Below, one piece after another: positions 1 to 10,850 of a stretch of 47,845 nucleotides of DNA (its first letter is position 1; each line of letters opens with the position of its first letter). The position numbers and the translations under genes were made by a program. The stretch spans positions 1-47,845 of the forward strand of contig JAGRKV010000027.1 in assembly GCA_020442165.1 (NCBI GenBank). Direction: 5' to 3'. A model generated the notes under the pieces. That model saw only the letters and a program-made list of their open reading frames with translations. It searched no databases and was not told the DNA's origin. The DNA is from Hyphomicrobiaceae bacterium (GTDB lineage: Bacteria; Pseudomonadota; Alphaproteobacteria; Rhizobiales; Hyphomicrobiaceae).

Positions 1-1
1 G

Positions 2-511
2 GGTGATGACCAACCCGCTGGGTCGGCCTCAGCCGATGGCCTTGCCGATGATGGTGATACCGTCGTCGAGATGGTTGAGATCATTGAGGTTGCGGGCCAA
101 TCCGATATGACACCGCCAGAGGCTGGAGTTGCATCGGCGACGGTGGAAAGCGATCAGTCTGAGCCTGGCGATAAACCGGTCAAAGCGGACATGACTGCTG
201 AGGCAGATGGCAAGGTCCCGGCTGATGAACCGATTGCGCCTGCACAGGCTCGTGCGGTTGAGATCACCGCCGGGAGACAGCGTGTTGATGACGACGCGGT
301 AACTGGCGCCACAGCCCAACCTGCCAACGATCCTTCGGGCCCAGACACCACACCACAGCCACGCACGCCGCGCGGCGAGCAGCAGGCTGCTGCGCCCAAG
401 ATCGAGCGCGTCGTGGTTGCATCCAACGCACAGCCGTCGGGCGAGGATGCTCAACACGAAGATCCGGTCCCGGCCCGCAAGGGCTGGTGGCAGCGACGGT
501 TCGGCGCCTGA
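2..511 (+). CDS. rne: C-terminal tail of a truncated gene, probably ribonuclease E
   Basis: The reading frame is open from base 2, with no start needed, and ends at TGA 509-511. It is therefore the last ~169 codons of a gene that begins outside the window. The translation is a low-complexity acidic stretch rich in Ala, Pro, Asp, Glu and Val, with no folded domain. It closes with the basic/aromatic end ARKGWWQRRFGA. As I recall, rhizobial RNase E proteins carry a long disordered acidic scaffold for the degradosome that ends in a GWW-K/R-R motif, and this is the only reason for the name. The catalytic S1/RNase E domains are not visible, so another protein with a disordered tail is possible. Composition alone would not identify it. 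Confidence 0.55.
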   Translation, partial: GDDQPAGSASADGLADDGDTVVEMVEIIEVAGQSDMTPPEAGVASATVESDQSEPGDKPVKADMTAEADGKVPADEPIAPAQARAVEITAGRQRVDDDAVTGATAQPANDPSGPDTTPQPRTPRGEQQAAAPKIERVVVASNAQPSGEDAQHEDPVPARKGWWQRRFGA

Positions 512-655
512 AACCCGTCCGATCCTGGCCCGGTAGCAACTTGAATTGAGCATGGCGCGGCGGCTTTGGCCGCCGTCGCCAGCCGTTCGGTGCCGATGCC
601 GTGGCGGGCCGTACCCCCAAGACTTCAGCGATCGCCGGAAACACTTCGACGGTTG

Positions 656-2640
<1,985 letters not shown>

Positions 2641-2644
<4 letters not shown>

Positions 2645-3999
2645 GCCGCTCCATCATATTGATCGATGATGAACCGGATCTGCGGGTGGCCACTGTCCAA
2701 GGCCTCGAACTCGCCGATTTCGATGTGCGCGACTTCGCAGATGCAGAAGAAGCACTGACCACCATAAGCCTCGGCTTCGAAGGGGTTGTCATCTCCGACA
2801 TCAAGATGCCGCGCGTCAACGGCATGGAACTCATGAGCCGCGTTTTGGCGATCGATCCGGAGATCCCCGTCATTCTCATCACCGGGCATGGCGACATTCC
2901 CATGGCGGTCGAGGCGATCCGGTCAGGCGCCTATGACTTCATCGAGAAACCATTTGCAGCCGAAGTGCTGGCCGATGCCGCAGACCGCGCCATTGAGAAG
3001 CGGCGCCTGGTGCTGGAAAACAGGTCTTTGCGCGCGCAGCTGGCCAACCGGACCGGGATCGACCAGGTGATGATCGGCAGGGCTGCTGCCATGCAGCGCC
3101 TCAAGCAACAAGCCCGGAGCTTTGCCGCGACCGACGCGGACGTGCTCATTTTTGGTGAAACCGGCACGGGAAAAGAGCTGGTCGCCCGCAGCCTCCACGA
3201 CTTCGGGCCGCGAGCGAAAGGCCGCTTCGTTCCAATCAACTGCGGCGCCCTGCCGGAAACCGTGATCGAAAGCGAACTTTTCGGGCACGAACCGGGGGCG
3301 TTTACGGGCGCCACCAAATCAAGGATCGGAAAACTTGAATATGCGAGCGGGGGGACGCTCTTTCTCGACGAGATCGAGAGCATGCCACTGGAGCTGCAAA
3401 TCAAACTGCTGCGCGTGCTCCAGGACCGCAAAATCGTGCGTCTGGGCGCCAACGAGGAGCGGGCCATCGACGTCCGCGTGATCGCCGCCACCAAGGAGGA
3501 TCTGAAGTCAGCTTCGATGCGCGGTACGTTTCGCGAGGATCTCTATTACCGGCTCAATGTGCTGTCGCTGACGATACCGCCTTTGCGCGACCGGCGCGAT
3601 GACATACCGCTGCTGTTCCGCTTCTTCGTCGATCAGGCGGCAAGCCGGTTCAAGGTCGAGCCAGAAACCATCACTCCGGCGCACCTGGCGCACCTTGGCG
3701 CGCATGAGTGGCCTGGCAATGTGCGCGAGTTGCAGAACTCGGCCGTGCGTTTTGCCCTGGGGCTCGGACTTGAGATCGATGGAAAGACGATCGTCATCAC
3801 CCCTGCCAAGGAGGGCGGCACCACGCTGTCCGACCAGCTTGCCTGCTACGAGCGCCAGATCATCGCCGACACGCTCAACCGGACCGGCAACAGCCTCAAG
3901 ACCACCTATGAAAGTCTCGGCATCTCACGCAAGACGCTCTACGACAAGATGCGCAGGTTCAATCTCGGACGACCTCCGGCCGAGGATGGCGAAGGCTGA
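2641..3999 (+). CDS. dctD: sigma-54-dependent response regulator DctD
   Basis: This 452-residue protein is an NtrC-family activator. The receiver domain (1-120) has acidic residues DDE at 9-11, the phosphoacceptor Asp53 in SDIKMP, and Lys103. The central AAA+ domain has Walker A GETGTGKE at 172-179 and the sigma-54 contact loop GAFTGA at 219-224. It also has a Walker B (GGTLFLDEIE) and an arginine-finger region. A C-terminal Fis-type helix-turn-helix ends the protein (NRTGNSLKTTYESLGISRKTLYDK is the recognisable stretch, split here for length). It shares a 4-base overlap with dctB. Its expected target, a -24/-12 promoter, lies about 180 bp downstream of its stop, and a palindrome suited to dimer binding lies between. 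Family knowledge says phospho-DctD drives RNA polymerase-sigma54 at the dicarboxylate transport operon. Confidence 0.93.
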
Positions 4000-4029
4000 G
4001 CACTCAAGGCCACCATTGCGCCAGCTGCC

Positions 4030-4049
4030 ATGTGTAGCCAGGTACACAT
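4030..4049. promoter_or_regulatory. Candidate DctD upstream activating site
   Basis: A perfect inverted repeat has 7-bp arms ATGTGTA and TACACAT separated by 6 bases. A second ATGTGTA half-site followed by a degenerate partner starts at 4062, 32 bp (about three helical turns) further on. Tandem palindromes 100-160 bp upstream of a sigma-54 promoter are the usual layout for NtrC/DctD-type activators. DctD binding itself is inferred from position. Confidence 0.6.
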
Positions 4050-4177
4050 CGCCAACTGGTGATGTGTAACCTGCGCTACGTCAGGCTGGCCGATGGTATT
4101 ACGCTGCATCGCACAACCAGTGTCACTTGGGCCTGACATTCAATGGGTTGCAAGCAACCTTCATGTTCTTCCTGCGC

Positions 4178-4194
4178 TTGGCACAAGCATTGCT
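4178..4194 (+). promoter_or_regulatory. Sigma-54 (-24/-12) promoter of dctPQM
   Basis: TTGGCAC is followed by five bases and TTGCT. The invariant GG (4180-4181) and GC (4192-4193) are exactly 10 bases apart, matching the sigma-54 consensus at every key base. Transcription would begin near 4205, giving an untranslated leader of about 85 nt before dctP at 4290. The adjacent sigma-54 activator gene dctD and the upstream palindrome support it. Confidence 0.88.
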
Positions 4195-4289
4195 CTTAAC
4201 GTATCGTCAACCATCGCGGTGTGGATGACGCGCTTGAACGCTTCACTCTTCGCACCGGGTAGCAGCGCAAGAAATTCGGAGGAAACGTA

Positions 4290-5294
4290 ATGCGCAAGAA
4301 TATGATCGCCGCACTTGTGGGCGGTGTCGCCCTCGTCGCTGGCGCACCGGCTTATGCCAACTGTGACAAGGGCGAAGTCGTCATCAAGTTCAGCCACGTC
4401 GTCAAGGCCACCGGCCATCCCAAGGGTGATGCCGCAACGCTGTTTGCTGACCGCGTCAACAAGGAGATGAACGGCAAGGCCTGCATGGAGGTGTTTCCCA
4501 ACTCCACGCTTTATGACGACGACAAGGTGATGGAAGCACTGCTGCTTGGCGACGTGCAGCTCGCAGCGCCATCGCTCTCCAAATTCGAGGCCTACACGCT
4601 GAAGTACCGCCTGTTCGACCTTCCATTCCTGTTCAAGGATCTGAAGGCCGTCGACACATTCTATGACAGCAAAGAAGGCAAAGCGCTACTGACGGACAAA
4701 GCCATGGTCGACAAGGGCTACGTCGGCATCGGCTACTGGACGTCGGGGCTGAAGCAGTTCTCGGCCAAGGTGCCGCTGGTTCAGCCGACAGATGCCAAAG
4801 GGCTCAAGTTCCGCGTGCAGACGTCGGATGTCGCGGTCGCGATGATCGAGGCACTCGGGGCCAACGCGCAGAAGCTGGCATTCAAGGAGGTCTATGGCGC
4901 GCTGCAGACCGGCGTCGTCGACGGCCAGGAGAACACCTGGTCCAACACCTATACGCAGAAGTTCTTCGAGGTGCAGGACGGCATCACCGAAACCAATCAC
5001 CAGCTGCTTGCCTACCTGCTCGTTACGACCGACGAATTCCTCAAGAGCCTCAAGCCGGACGTTCGCGAGCAGTTCCTCAAGATCGCTAATGAGGTAACAA
5101 AGGTCGCCAACGAAAGCGTCGGCAAGCAGGAACAGACCAACCGCGAGAACATCATAAAGGCGGGCGGCAAGGTGCGCGAGCTGACAGCCGATCAGCGCAA
5201 GGCTTGGGTCGACACCATGAAGCCGGTCTGGTCGAAGTTCGAAGGCGATATCGGCAAGGACCTGATCGACGCCGCGGTTGCTGCCAACAAATAA
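4290..5294 (+). CDS. dctP: TRAP transporter substrate-binding protein DctP
   Basis: This 334-residue periplasmic solute receptor delivers C4-dicarboxylates to the DctQM permease. A signal peptide covers about residues 1-23 (cleavage after AYA). The body has the DctP fold signatures: IKFSHVV near residue 32, the GLKFR segment whose Arg175 should bind the substrate carboxylate, and the GVVDGQENTW stretch. Length is normal for the family. The ATG follows a strong GGAGGAAA ribosome site. It is the first gene after the sigma-54 promoter, with dctQ and dctM downstream. The mature protein has two cysteines (25 and 65) that could pair. Substrate is inferred from the DctBD context; related receptors bind other organic acids. 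Confidence 0.92.
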   Translation: MRKNMIAALVGGVALVAGAPAYANCDKGEVVIKFSHVVKATGHPKGDAATLFADRVNKEMNGKACMEVFPNSTLYDDDKVMEALLLGDVQLAAPSLSKFEAYTLKYRLFDLPFLFKDLKAVDTFYDSKEGKALLTDKAMVDKGYVGIGYWTSGLKQFSAKVPLVQPTDAKGLKFRVQTSDVAVAMIEALGANAQKLAFKEVYGALQTGVVDGQENTWSNTYTQKFFEVQDGITETNHQLLAYLLVTTDEFLKSLKPDVREQFLKIANEVTKVANESVGKQEQTNRENIIKAGGKVRELTADQRKAWVDTMKPVWSKFEGDIGKDLIDAAVAANK

Positions 5295-5303
5295 CGAAAC
5301 GGC

Positions 5304-5329
5304 CGGGGGTGGCGAGACCGCCGCCCCCG
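5304..5329 (+). terminator. Strong intercistronic hairpin between dctP and dctQ
   Basis: An 11-bp GC-rich stem (CGGGGGTGGCG paired with CGCCGCCCCCG, one G-U) closes a 4-base loop 9 bases after the dctP stop. No T-run follows. It is more likely a partial attenuator or 3'-end stabiliser that gives more DctP than DctQM than a full terminator. Confidence 0.6.
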
Positions 5330-5405
5330 ACCGCATAACGGCTATCAGTCGCTGTCAATCGCAGCCTGACCGGCACACGAGAATGCCGTCAAGCGGGAGG
5401 AACCC

Positions 5406-6029
5406 ATGGAACATATGTCGAGCCGCGTGACGCGGATCGAGGAATCGATACTTGCCCTACTCCTCGCCTCCATCACGATCATCTCGTTTACCCAGGTGAT
5501 CGCACGCTACGTCTTCAATTCGGGCTGGGGCGGCGCGCTGGAAATTACCCGTGTGCTGTTCGCTTGGATGATCCTGTTCGGCATGAGCTATGGCATCAAG
5601 GTGGGCTCGCACCTGGGCGTTGATGCTTTCGTTCGTCTTTTCCCCAAGCCGGTGTTTCGTGCCACCGCAGTATTCGGCGCGCTGTGCTGCTTCCTCTATG
5701 CCGTCATCCTGCTCAGCGCAGACTGGATGCAGGCGATTGGCGCGAGCACCAAGGGCGGCGCCTGGGACTACTGGCACAAGATGTACAAGATCGGCATCGG
5801 TCTGGACGACCTCACCTATCCCGACGCGGTGCGTGAAATCTTCGGGATTAAGCAGGAACGTGTGCATCGCTGGATTGCCTACATCATGCTGCCGCTGGGC
5901 CTTGCACTGTTTGCCTTCCGGTCACTTGAAGCCTTGATCGACATCATCCGCGGCAAGCGAGAGACGATCGTGGCGGCTCACGAAGCCGAAGAGCTCGTGG
6001 CCGAAAACAAAGACGCCCTCAAGGATTGA
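5406..6029 (+). CDS. dctQ: TRAP transporter small permease subunit DctQ
   Basis: This 207-residue inner-membrane protein is the small membrane subunit of the TRAP system. It pairs with DctM and is needed for coupling to the binding protein. Four membrane helices are visible: near residues 15-35 (ILALLLASITIISFTQVIA), 50-66, 85-103 and 155-175. The family signature region VIARYVFN...W..E..R lies in the first third. An extra stretch of about 40 residues lies between helices 3 and 4 (WDYWHKMYKIGIGLDDLTYP onward), making it longer than a minimal DctQ. A GGGAGGAACCC ribosome site precedes the ATG, although an in-frame ATG four codons on is also possible. It is in the dctPQM operon, 111 bp after dctP. 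Confidence 0.88.
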   Translation: MEHMSSRVTRIEESILALLLASITIISFTQVIARYVFNSGWGGALEITRVLFAWMILFGMSYGIKVGSHLGVDAFVRLFPKPVFRATAVFGALCCFLYAVILLSADWMQAIGASTKGGAWDYWHKMYKIGIGLDDLTYPDAVREIFGIKQERVHRWIAYIMLPLGLALFAFRSLEALIDIIRGKRETIVAAHEAEELVAENKDALKD

Positions 6030-6061
6030 TCGCGCCCTGGCGCTGACAAGGACAAATCGTC

Positions 6062-7675
6062 ATGGAAGCCGGAATTCTTTTTGCGCTCGTCATGGTGCTG
6101 CTGTTCCTGGGCGTGCCGATTGCGGTCGCTCTTGGATTGTCAAGCATCATACTCATCGCATTCTTCTCAACTGACTCGATGTCGTCAGTGGCGCTGCAGC
6201 TTCTGAACAGCTCGCAGAACTACACTCTGCTCGCCATCCCCTTCTTCATTCTCGCCTCGGCATTCATGTCGACGGGCGGCGTTGCCAAGCGCATCATACG
6301 TTTTGCGATCGCCACCGTGGGTCATTTCCGCGGCGGCCTGGCGATTGCTGGCGTCATGGCGTGCATGCTGTTTGCAGCACTCTCCGGGTCGTCCCCCGCG
6401 ACGGTGGTCGCGATCGGCACCATCGCCATCGCCGGCATGCGCCAGGTGGGCTATTCGAAGGAATTTGCCGCCGGTGTCATCTGTAATGCCGGCACGCTCG
6501 GCATCCTGATCCCGCCGTCAATCGTGATGGTGGTCTACGCAGCAGCTACCGACGTGTCGGTCGGCCGCATGTTCCTCGCCGGCGTCATACCGGGTCTGGT
6601 CGCCGGACTGATGCTGATGATTACCATCTACGTCATGGCGCGCTACAAGAACTTGCCTGCGGGAGAATGGCTGGGCTTCCATGAATTCCTCTCTGCAGGC
6701 AAAGAGGCCGCGTGGGGCCTGTTCCTCATTGTCATCATCATCGGCGGTATCTATGGCGGCGTTTTCACGCCGACTGAAGCCGCGTCCGTCGCGGCGGTCT
6801 ACTCGGCGTTCGTTGCGCTGTTCGTTTATCGCGACATGGGACCGCTGAAAGGGGTCAGCTGGCTGCCGGAAGGCGTTGACAAGCGCACGCGCGTCGGATT
6901 CTCGGCGACGGTCTATGCGGTCTCGTTCTACATGGTGTGGCTGATCCTGTCGTTCTTCTTCATGAGCACCACTCATACGCTTGGCGAACGATCGCTCATC
7001 GGCCTCGCGCTATCCGCATTAATACTCATTGCCTATCCGATGTGGCGCGGGCCGGAGTTTGGCATCGCCGGGCTGCCCCTCACGATTGCCCGCGGCCTGC
7101 CGGTCTGGGGACGCAACCTTTGGCTGATCGCGCGCAAGTTCTTGCCGGCATTGTTCCACGCGGAAACGCACAAGGTGATGGTCGACTCGTCCAAGACGAT
7201 CATCATGCTCATGTTCATTATCGTCAACGCGCTGCTTTTCGCGCACGTCCTGACATCGGAACGCATCCCCGATGCCATCACGCAATGGATGGTATCCATG
7301 GGCTTCAACTGGTTCACGTTCCTGATCGCGGTGAACCTGCTGCTGCTGCTCGGCGGGCAGTTCATGGAGCCATCGGGCCTGCTGCTGATCGTGGCACCCG
7401 TCGTGTTCCCCATAGCGATCGAACTAGGAGTCGACCCCATCCACCTGGGCATCATCATGGTGGTTAACATGGAGATCGGCATGATTACGCCGCCGATCGG
7501 GCTCAACTTGTTCGTCACTTCCGGCATTACGGGCATGAACCTGGTGCAGGTGGTGAAAGCGGCTGCGCCCTTCGTAGCGGTGCTATTCGTGTTCCTTATC
7601 CTGGTAACATACATTCCGGTCATGTCGACGTGGCTTCCCTACCTGCTGATGGGGCCTGAGATCATCACGAAATAG
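6062..7675 (+). CDS. dctM: TRAP transporter large permease subunit DctM, with an inserted segment
   Basis: This 537-residue protein of the inner membrane forms the sodium- or proton-coupled transport channel of the TRAP system. The N-terminal half has the DctM helices and the LSGSSPATVVAIG and GTLGILIPPS motifs that form the first substrate/ion site. The C-terminal half has the matching GGQFMEPSG and MITPPIGLNLFV motifs. Typical members have about 430 residues. Here roughly 105 residues (about 263-368) are inserted between the two halves, carrying two additional predicted membrane helices (about 281-301 and 310-327) and a basic loop. It lies 32 bp after dctQ and is the last transporter gene of the operon; a small HTH gene follows within 15 bp. 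Confidence 0.92.
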   Translation: MEAGILFALVMVLLFLGVPIAVALGLSSIILIAFFSTDSMSSVALQLLNSSQNYTLLAIPFFILASAFMSTGGVAKRIIRFAIATVGHFRGGLAIAGVMACMLFAALSGSSPATVVAIGTIAIAGMRQVGYSKEFAAGVICNAGTLGILIPPSIVMVVYAAATDVSVGRMFLAGVIPGLVAGLMLMITIYVMARYKNLPAGEWLGFHEFLSAGKEAAWGLFLIVIIIGGIYGGVFTPTEAASVAAVYSAFVALFVYRDMGPLKGVSWLPEGVDKRTRVGFSATVYAVSFYMVWLILSFFFMSTTHTLGERSLIGLALSALILIAYPMWRGPEFGIAGLPLTIARGLPVWGRNLWLIARKFLPALFHAETHKVMVDSSKTIIMLMFIIVNALLFAHVLTSERIPDAITQWMVSMGFNWFTFLIAVNLLLLLGGQFMEPSGLLLIVAPVVFPIAIELGVDPIHLGIIMVVNMEIGMITPPIGLNLFVTSGITGMNLVQVVKAAAPFVAVLFVFLILVTYIPVMSTWLPYLLMGPEIITK

Positions 7676-7688
7676 ACGCGAGCTTACC

Positions 7689-8024
7689 GTGCAACATACG
7701 ACTCCCATTGAGCTGAACATGCGCGAAGCCAGGGACTGCGGACGCGGTGAGCCGCTGCTTCGCGAGAGCGACGCAGCAGCCATCGCCCGACTGACAGCAC
7801 GGCAACGGCGCGTGTTCGGCCTGCTCGGCGACGGCCTCTCCAACAAGGAAATTGCAAGGATGTTGAGTCTGCACGAATCCACAGTGAAGGTGCATGTTTC
7901 AGCAATCCTGGCAAAACTTGAATGCCGCAACCGCACGGCTGCGGCACTTCTTTCGCTACGCAACCGGCTGCACTGCGGCTCGGCATTTCCGGAGCGGCAC
8001 AAATTGCCGACCGCACTCGTCTAG
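7689..8024 (+). CDS. Small LuxR-type helix-turn-helix regulator
   Basis: This 111-residue protein consists of little more than a GerE/LuxR DNA-binding domain. LTARQRRVFGLLGDGLSNKE is followed by IARMLSLHESTVKVHVSAIL and KL, covering about residues 34-80. Both recognition-helix features (NKEIA and STVKVH) are intact. There is no receiver or autoinducer domain. It begins with GTG 14 bases after the dctM stop, with an in-frame ATG ten codons later as an alternative, so it is probably the last gene of the dct operon. It may feed back on transporter or downstream metabolic genes; the target is unknown. A GGCGGG/CCCGCC hairpin (8024-8048) without a T-run covers its stop codon. Confidence 0.75.
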   Translation: MQHTTPIELNMREARDCGRGEPLLRESDAAAIARLTARQRRVFGLLGDGLSNKEIARMLSLHESTVKVHVSAILAKLECRNRTAAALLSLRNRLHCGSAFPERHKLPTALV

Positions 8025-8119
8025 GCGGGCAAGGACGCTCGCCCCGCCACTAATTCGATTTCCGCTCGACAGGCTCCCCACAATCGGGAGTGACCTGTCC
8101 CAAGATCCAGGTGACCACG

Positions 8120-10783
8120 ATGGCAAAACTCGATGGCGTTGCAGAACGGAAGGAATGGATCGATGCGATCAACTCGGTGATCGCATTCGAGGGGACGGGC
8201 GAGGCGGACGACATACTTGAAGAGGTTGTAGCAGCGGCACGACGATCAGGCGCCAACCTGCCGTTTGCGGCTAACACGGCCTACATCAACACGATTTCGC
8301 CCGATCTGCAGCCTGCCTATCCGGGCGACCGCGCACTGGAGAACAAGGTGCGTGCCGCGATCCGCTGGAATGCGGCGGCGATCGTACTCAAAGCCAACAA
8401 GGAAAGTTCGGAGCTGGGCGGCCACATCGCATCGTTCCAATCGGCCGCGACGCTTTATGCAACGGGCTTCACGCACTTCTGGAATGCGCCCCACGAGGGG
8501 CATGGTGGCGATCTGCTGTTCGTCCAGGGGCATTCCGCGCCAGGCATCTATGCGCGCGCCTTCATCGAAGGGCGGCTCAGCGAGGATCAGATCCTCAACT
8601 TCCGGCAGGAGGTCGACGGCAAGGGAATTTCGTCATATCCGCACCCCTGGCTGATGCCCGACTTCTGGCAGTTCCCGACGGTCTCGATGGGCCTTGGACC
8701 GCTGATGGCCATTTATCAGGCAAGGTTCCTCAAATACCTGCACGGGCGCGGACTTGCCGACACCTCCAACCGCCACGTGTGGGTGTTCTGCGGCGACGGC
8801 GAAATGGACGAGCCTGAAAGCCTCGGCGCGATCGGTCTGGCGGGGCGCGAAAAGCTCGACAATCTCATCTTCGTCATCAACTGCAACCTGCAACGGCTCG
8901 ACGGACCGGTGCGCGGCAACGGCAAAATCATCCAGGAACTGGAGGGCGACTATCGTGGCGCCGGCTGGAATGTCATCAAACTCGTCTGGGGCTCAACCTG
9001 GGACGAACTTCTTGCCAAGGATTTTTCCGGACGCCTGCGGCAGCTGATGGAAGAATGTGTCGACGGCGAGTACCAGGACTTCAAGTCCAAGAACGGCGCC
9101 TACATCCGCGAGAAGTTCTTTGGCCGCTACCCGGAGACGGCAGCGATGGTGGCGGATTGGTCGGACGACAAGATCTGGTCGCTGACGCGCGGCGGGCACG
9201 ACGCCGTCAAGGTCTATGCCGCCTACAAGGCTGCGGTTGAGCATCAGGGCCAGCCGACCGTCATCCTCGCCAAGACCGTCAAGGGATATGGCATGGGCGA
9301 GGCTGGCGAAGGCCAGATGATCGCGCATCAGGCAAAGAAGATGGGACATGAACCGCTGTTGAAGTTCCGCGACCGCTTCAACGTGCCGCTCGATGACGAG
9401 CAGGTGAAGAACCTGGAGCTGGTGCGCCTGTCCGAAGACAGCGCCGAGATGAAATACCTTCGCGAACGCCGGGCAGCACTTGGGGGCTATCTCCCGCAGC
9501 GGCGCATCAAGGCGGACGAACAGCTCAAGGTGCCCTCGCTCGAGACGTTCAAGGGGCAGCTCGAGGCAACCGGCGAAGGCCGCGAGATCTCGACGACAAT
9601 GGCGTTCGTGCGCGTGTTGAACACGCTGCTGCGCGACAAGCAGATCGGCCCGCGCGTGGTGCCGATCGTGCCGGACGAAAGCCGCACATTCGGCATGGAG
9701 GGCATGTTCCGCCAGTACGGCATCTTCTCCCAGGTGGGCCAGCTCTACCGACCGCAGGATGCCGACCAGCTCATGTACTACAAGGAGGACAAGTCCGGGC
9801 AGATGCTTCAGGAAGGCATCAACGAGGCCGGCGCCATGTCTTCGTGGATCGCGGCGGCAACGAGCTATTCGACGTCCAACGTCACGATGATCCCGTTCTA
9901 CATCTACTATTCGATGTTCGGGTTCCAGCGCGTTCACGATCTCGCTTGGGCGGCAGGCGACTCTCGGGCGCGCGGCTTCCTTGTCGGCGGCACAGCGGGC
10001 CGTACCACGCTGAACGGTGAGGGGCTGCAGCACGAGGACGGCCACTCCCACATCCTGTCCGCGACCATTCCCAACTGCGTTTCCTACGACCCGACCTTTG
10101 CCTACGAGGTTGCGGTCATCGTCAGGGACGGCCTCAGGCGCATGGTCGAAGAGCAGGAGGATGTCTTCTACTACCTCACCGTCATGAACGAGAACTACGA
10201 GCATCCTGGCATGCCCGAGGGTGCAGAAGAGGGTATCCTCAAGGGGATGTACCTGCTGAAAGCTGCATCACCGGACGCCAAGGGGCACAAAGTGCAGCTG
10301 ATGGGATCGGGCACGATCCTGCGCGAAGTGCTGGCCGGCGCGGAGCTTTTGGAAAAGGACTTCGGCATCCACGCCGACATATGGAGCGTGACAAGCTATA
10401 CCGAACTTGCACGCGAAGCGGCAGCCGCCGAGCGCTGGAACCTGCTCAATCCGGAGGAGCCGCCGCGCGTTGCCTACGTCACGCGCATGCTAGCTGAGCG
10501 CGGGGATGGACCGGTGATCTCCTCGACGGACTACATCCGCGCCTACTCCGAACAGATCCGCCCCTATGTGCCCTCCAAATACCGAACTCTCGGCACCGAT
10601 GGCTTCGGACGCTCGGACTATCGCCGGAAACTCCGTTCGCACTTCGAGGTCGACCGGCACTTCGTCGCAATCTCGGCGCTGAAGGCCTTAGCCGAAGAGA
10701 ACAAGGTGCCGTCGCGCACCGTAAGCGAAGCAATCGCCAAATACGGCATCGATCCATCGAAGCCCGATCCGGCGTCGGCATAG
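8120..10783 (+). CDS. aceE: Pyruvate dehydrogenase E1 component, homodimeric type
   Basis: At 887 residues this is the same length as the enterobacterial AceE. It decarboxylates pyruvate with thiamine diphosphate and passes the acetyl group to the lipoyl arm of AceF. The ThDP/Mg motif GDGEMDEPE lies near residue 225 and ends at the usual Asn-containing part NCNLQRLDGP. The pyrimidine-binding and C-terminal transketolase domains follow (GINEAGAMSSW, YYSMFGFQRVHDL, TAGRTTLNGEGLQHEDGHSH). Many alphaproteobacteria instead use the two-gene PdhA/PdhB type, so this is the alternative enzyme form. The start at ATG 8120 follows AGGTGA; GTG 8090 would add ten residues. It heads an operon with aceF (68 bp) and lpd. 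Confidence 0.96.
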   Translation: MAKLDGVAERKEWIDAINSVIAFEGTGEADDILEEVVAAARRSGANLPFAANTAYINTISPDLQPAYPGDRALENKVRAAIRWNAAAIVLKANKESSELGGHIASFQSAATLYATGFTHFWNAPHEGHGGDLLFVQGHSAPGIYARAFIEGRLSEDQILNFRQEVDGKGISSYPHPWLMPDFWQFPTVSMGLGPLMAIYQARFLKYLHGRGLADTSNRHVWVFCGDGEMDEPESLGAIGLAGREKLDNLIFVINCNLQRLDGPVRGNGKIIQELEGDYRGAGWNVIKLVWGSTWDELLAKDFSGRLRQLMEECVDGEYQDFKSKNGAYIREKFFGRYPETAAMVADWSDDKIWSLTRGGHDAVKVYAAYKAAVEHQGQPTVILAKTVKGYGMGEAGEGQMIAHQAKKMGHEPLLKFRDRFNVPLDDEQVKNLELVRLSEDSAEMKYLRERRAALGGYLPQRRIKADEQLKVPSLETFKGQLEATGEGREISTTMAFVRVLNTLLRDKQIGPRVVPIVPDESRTFGMEGMFRQYGIFSQVGQLYRPQDADQLMYYKEDKSGQMLQEGINEAGAMSSWIAAATSYSTSNVTMIPFYIYYSMFGFQRVHDLAWAAGDSRARGFLVGGTAGRTTLNGEGLQHEDGHSHILSATIPNCVSYDPTFAYEVAVIVRDGLRRMVEEQEDVFYYLTVMNENYEHPGMPEGAEEGILKGMYLLKAASPDAKGHKVQLMGSGTILREVLAGAELLEKDFGIHADIWSVTSYTELAREAAAAERWNLLNPEEPPRVAYVTRMLAERGDGPVISSTDYIRAYSEQIRPYVPSKYRTLGTDGFGRSDYRRKLRSHFEVDRHFVAISALKALAEENKVPSRTVSEAIAKYGIDPSKPDPASA

Positions 10784-10850
10784 GCACGACGCAGACGCCA
10801 AGTACTTGAACACCGAAACCCAAAGCCCGCCGCACCAAGGAATAGAGACA

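Noticed and set aside
8993..10204. Minus-strand open frame (403 codons) opposite aceE
   Set aside because: Shadow frame; aceE is unambiguous on the plus strand.
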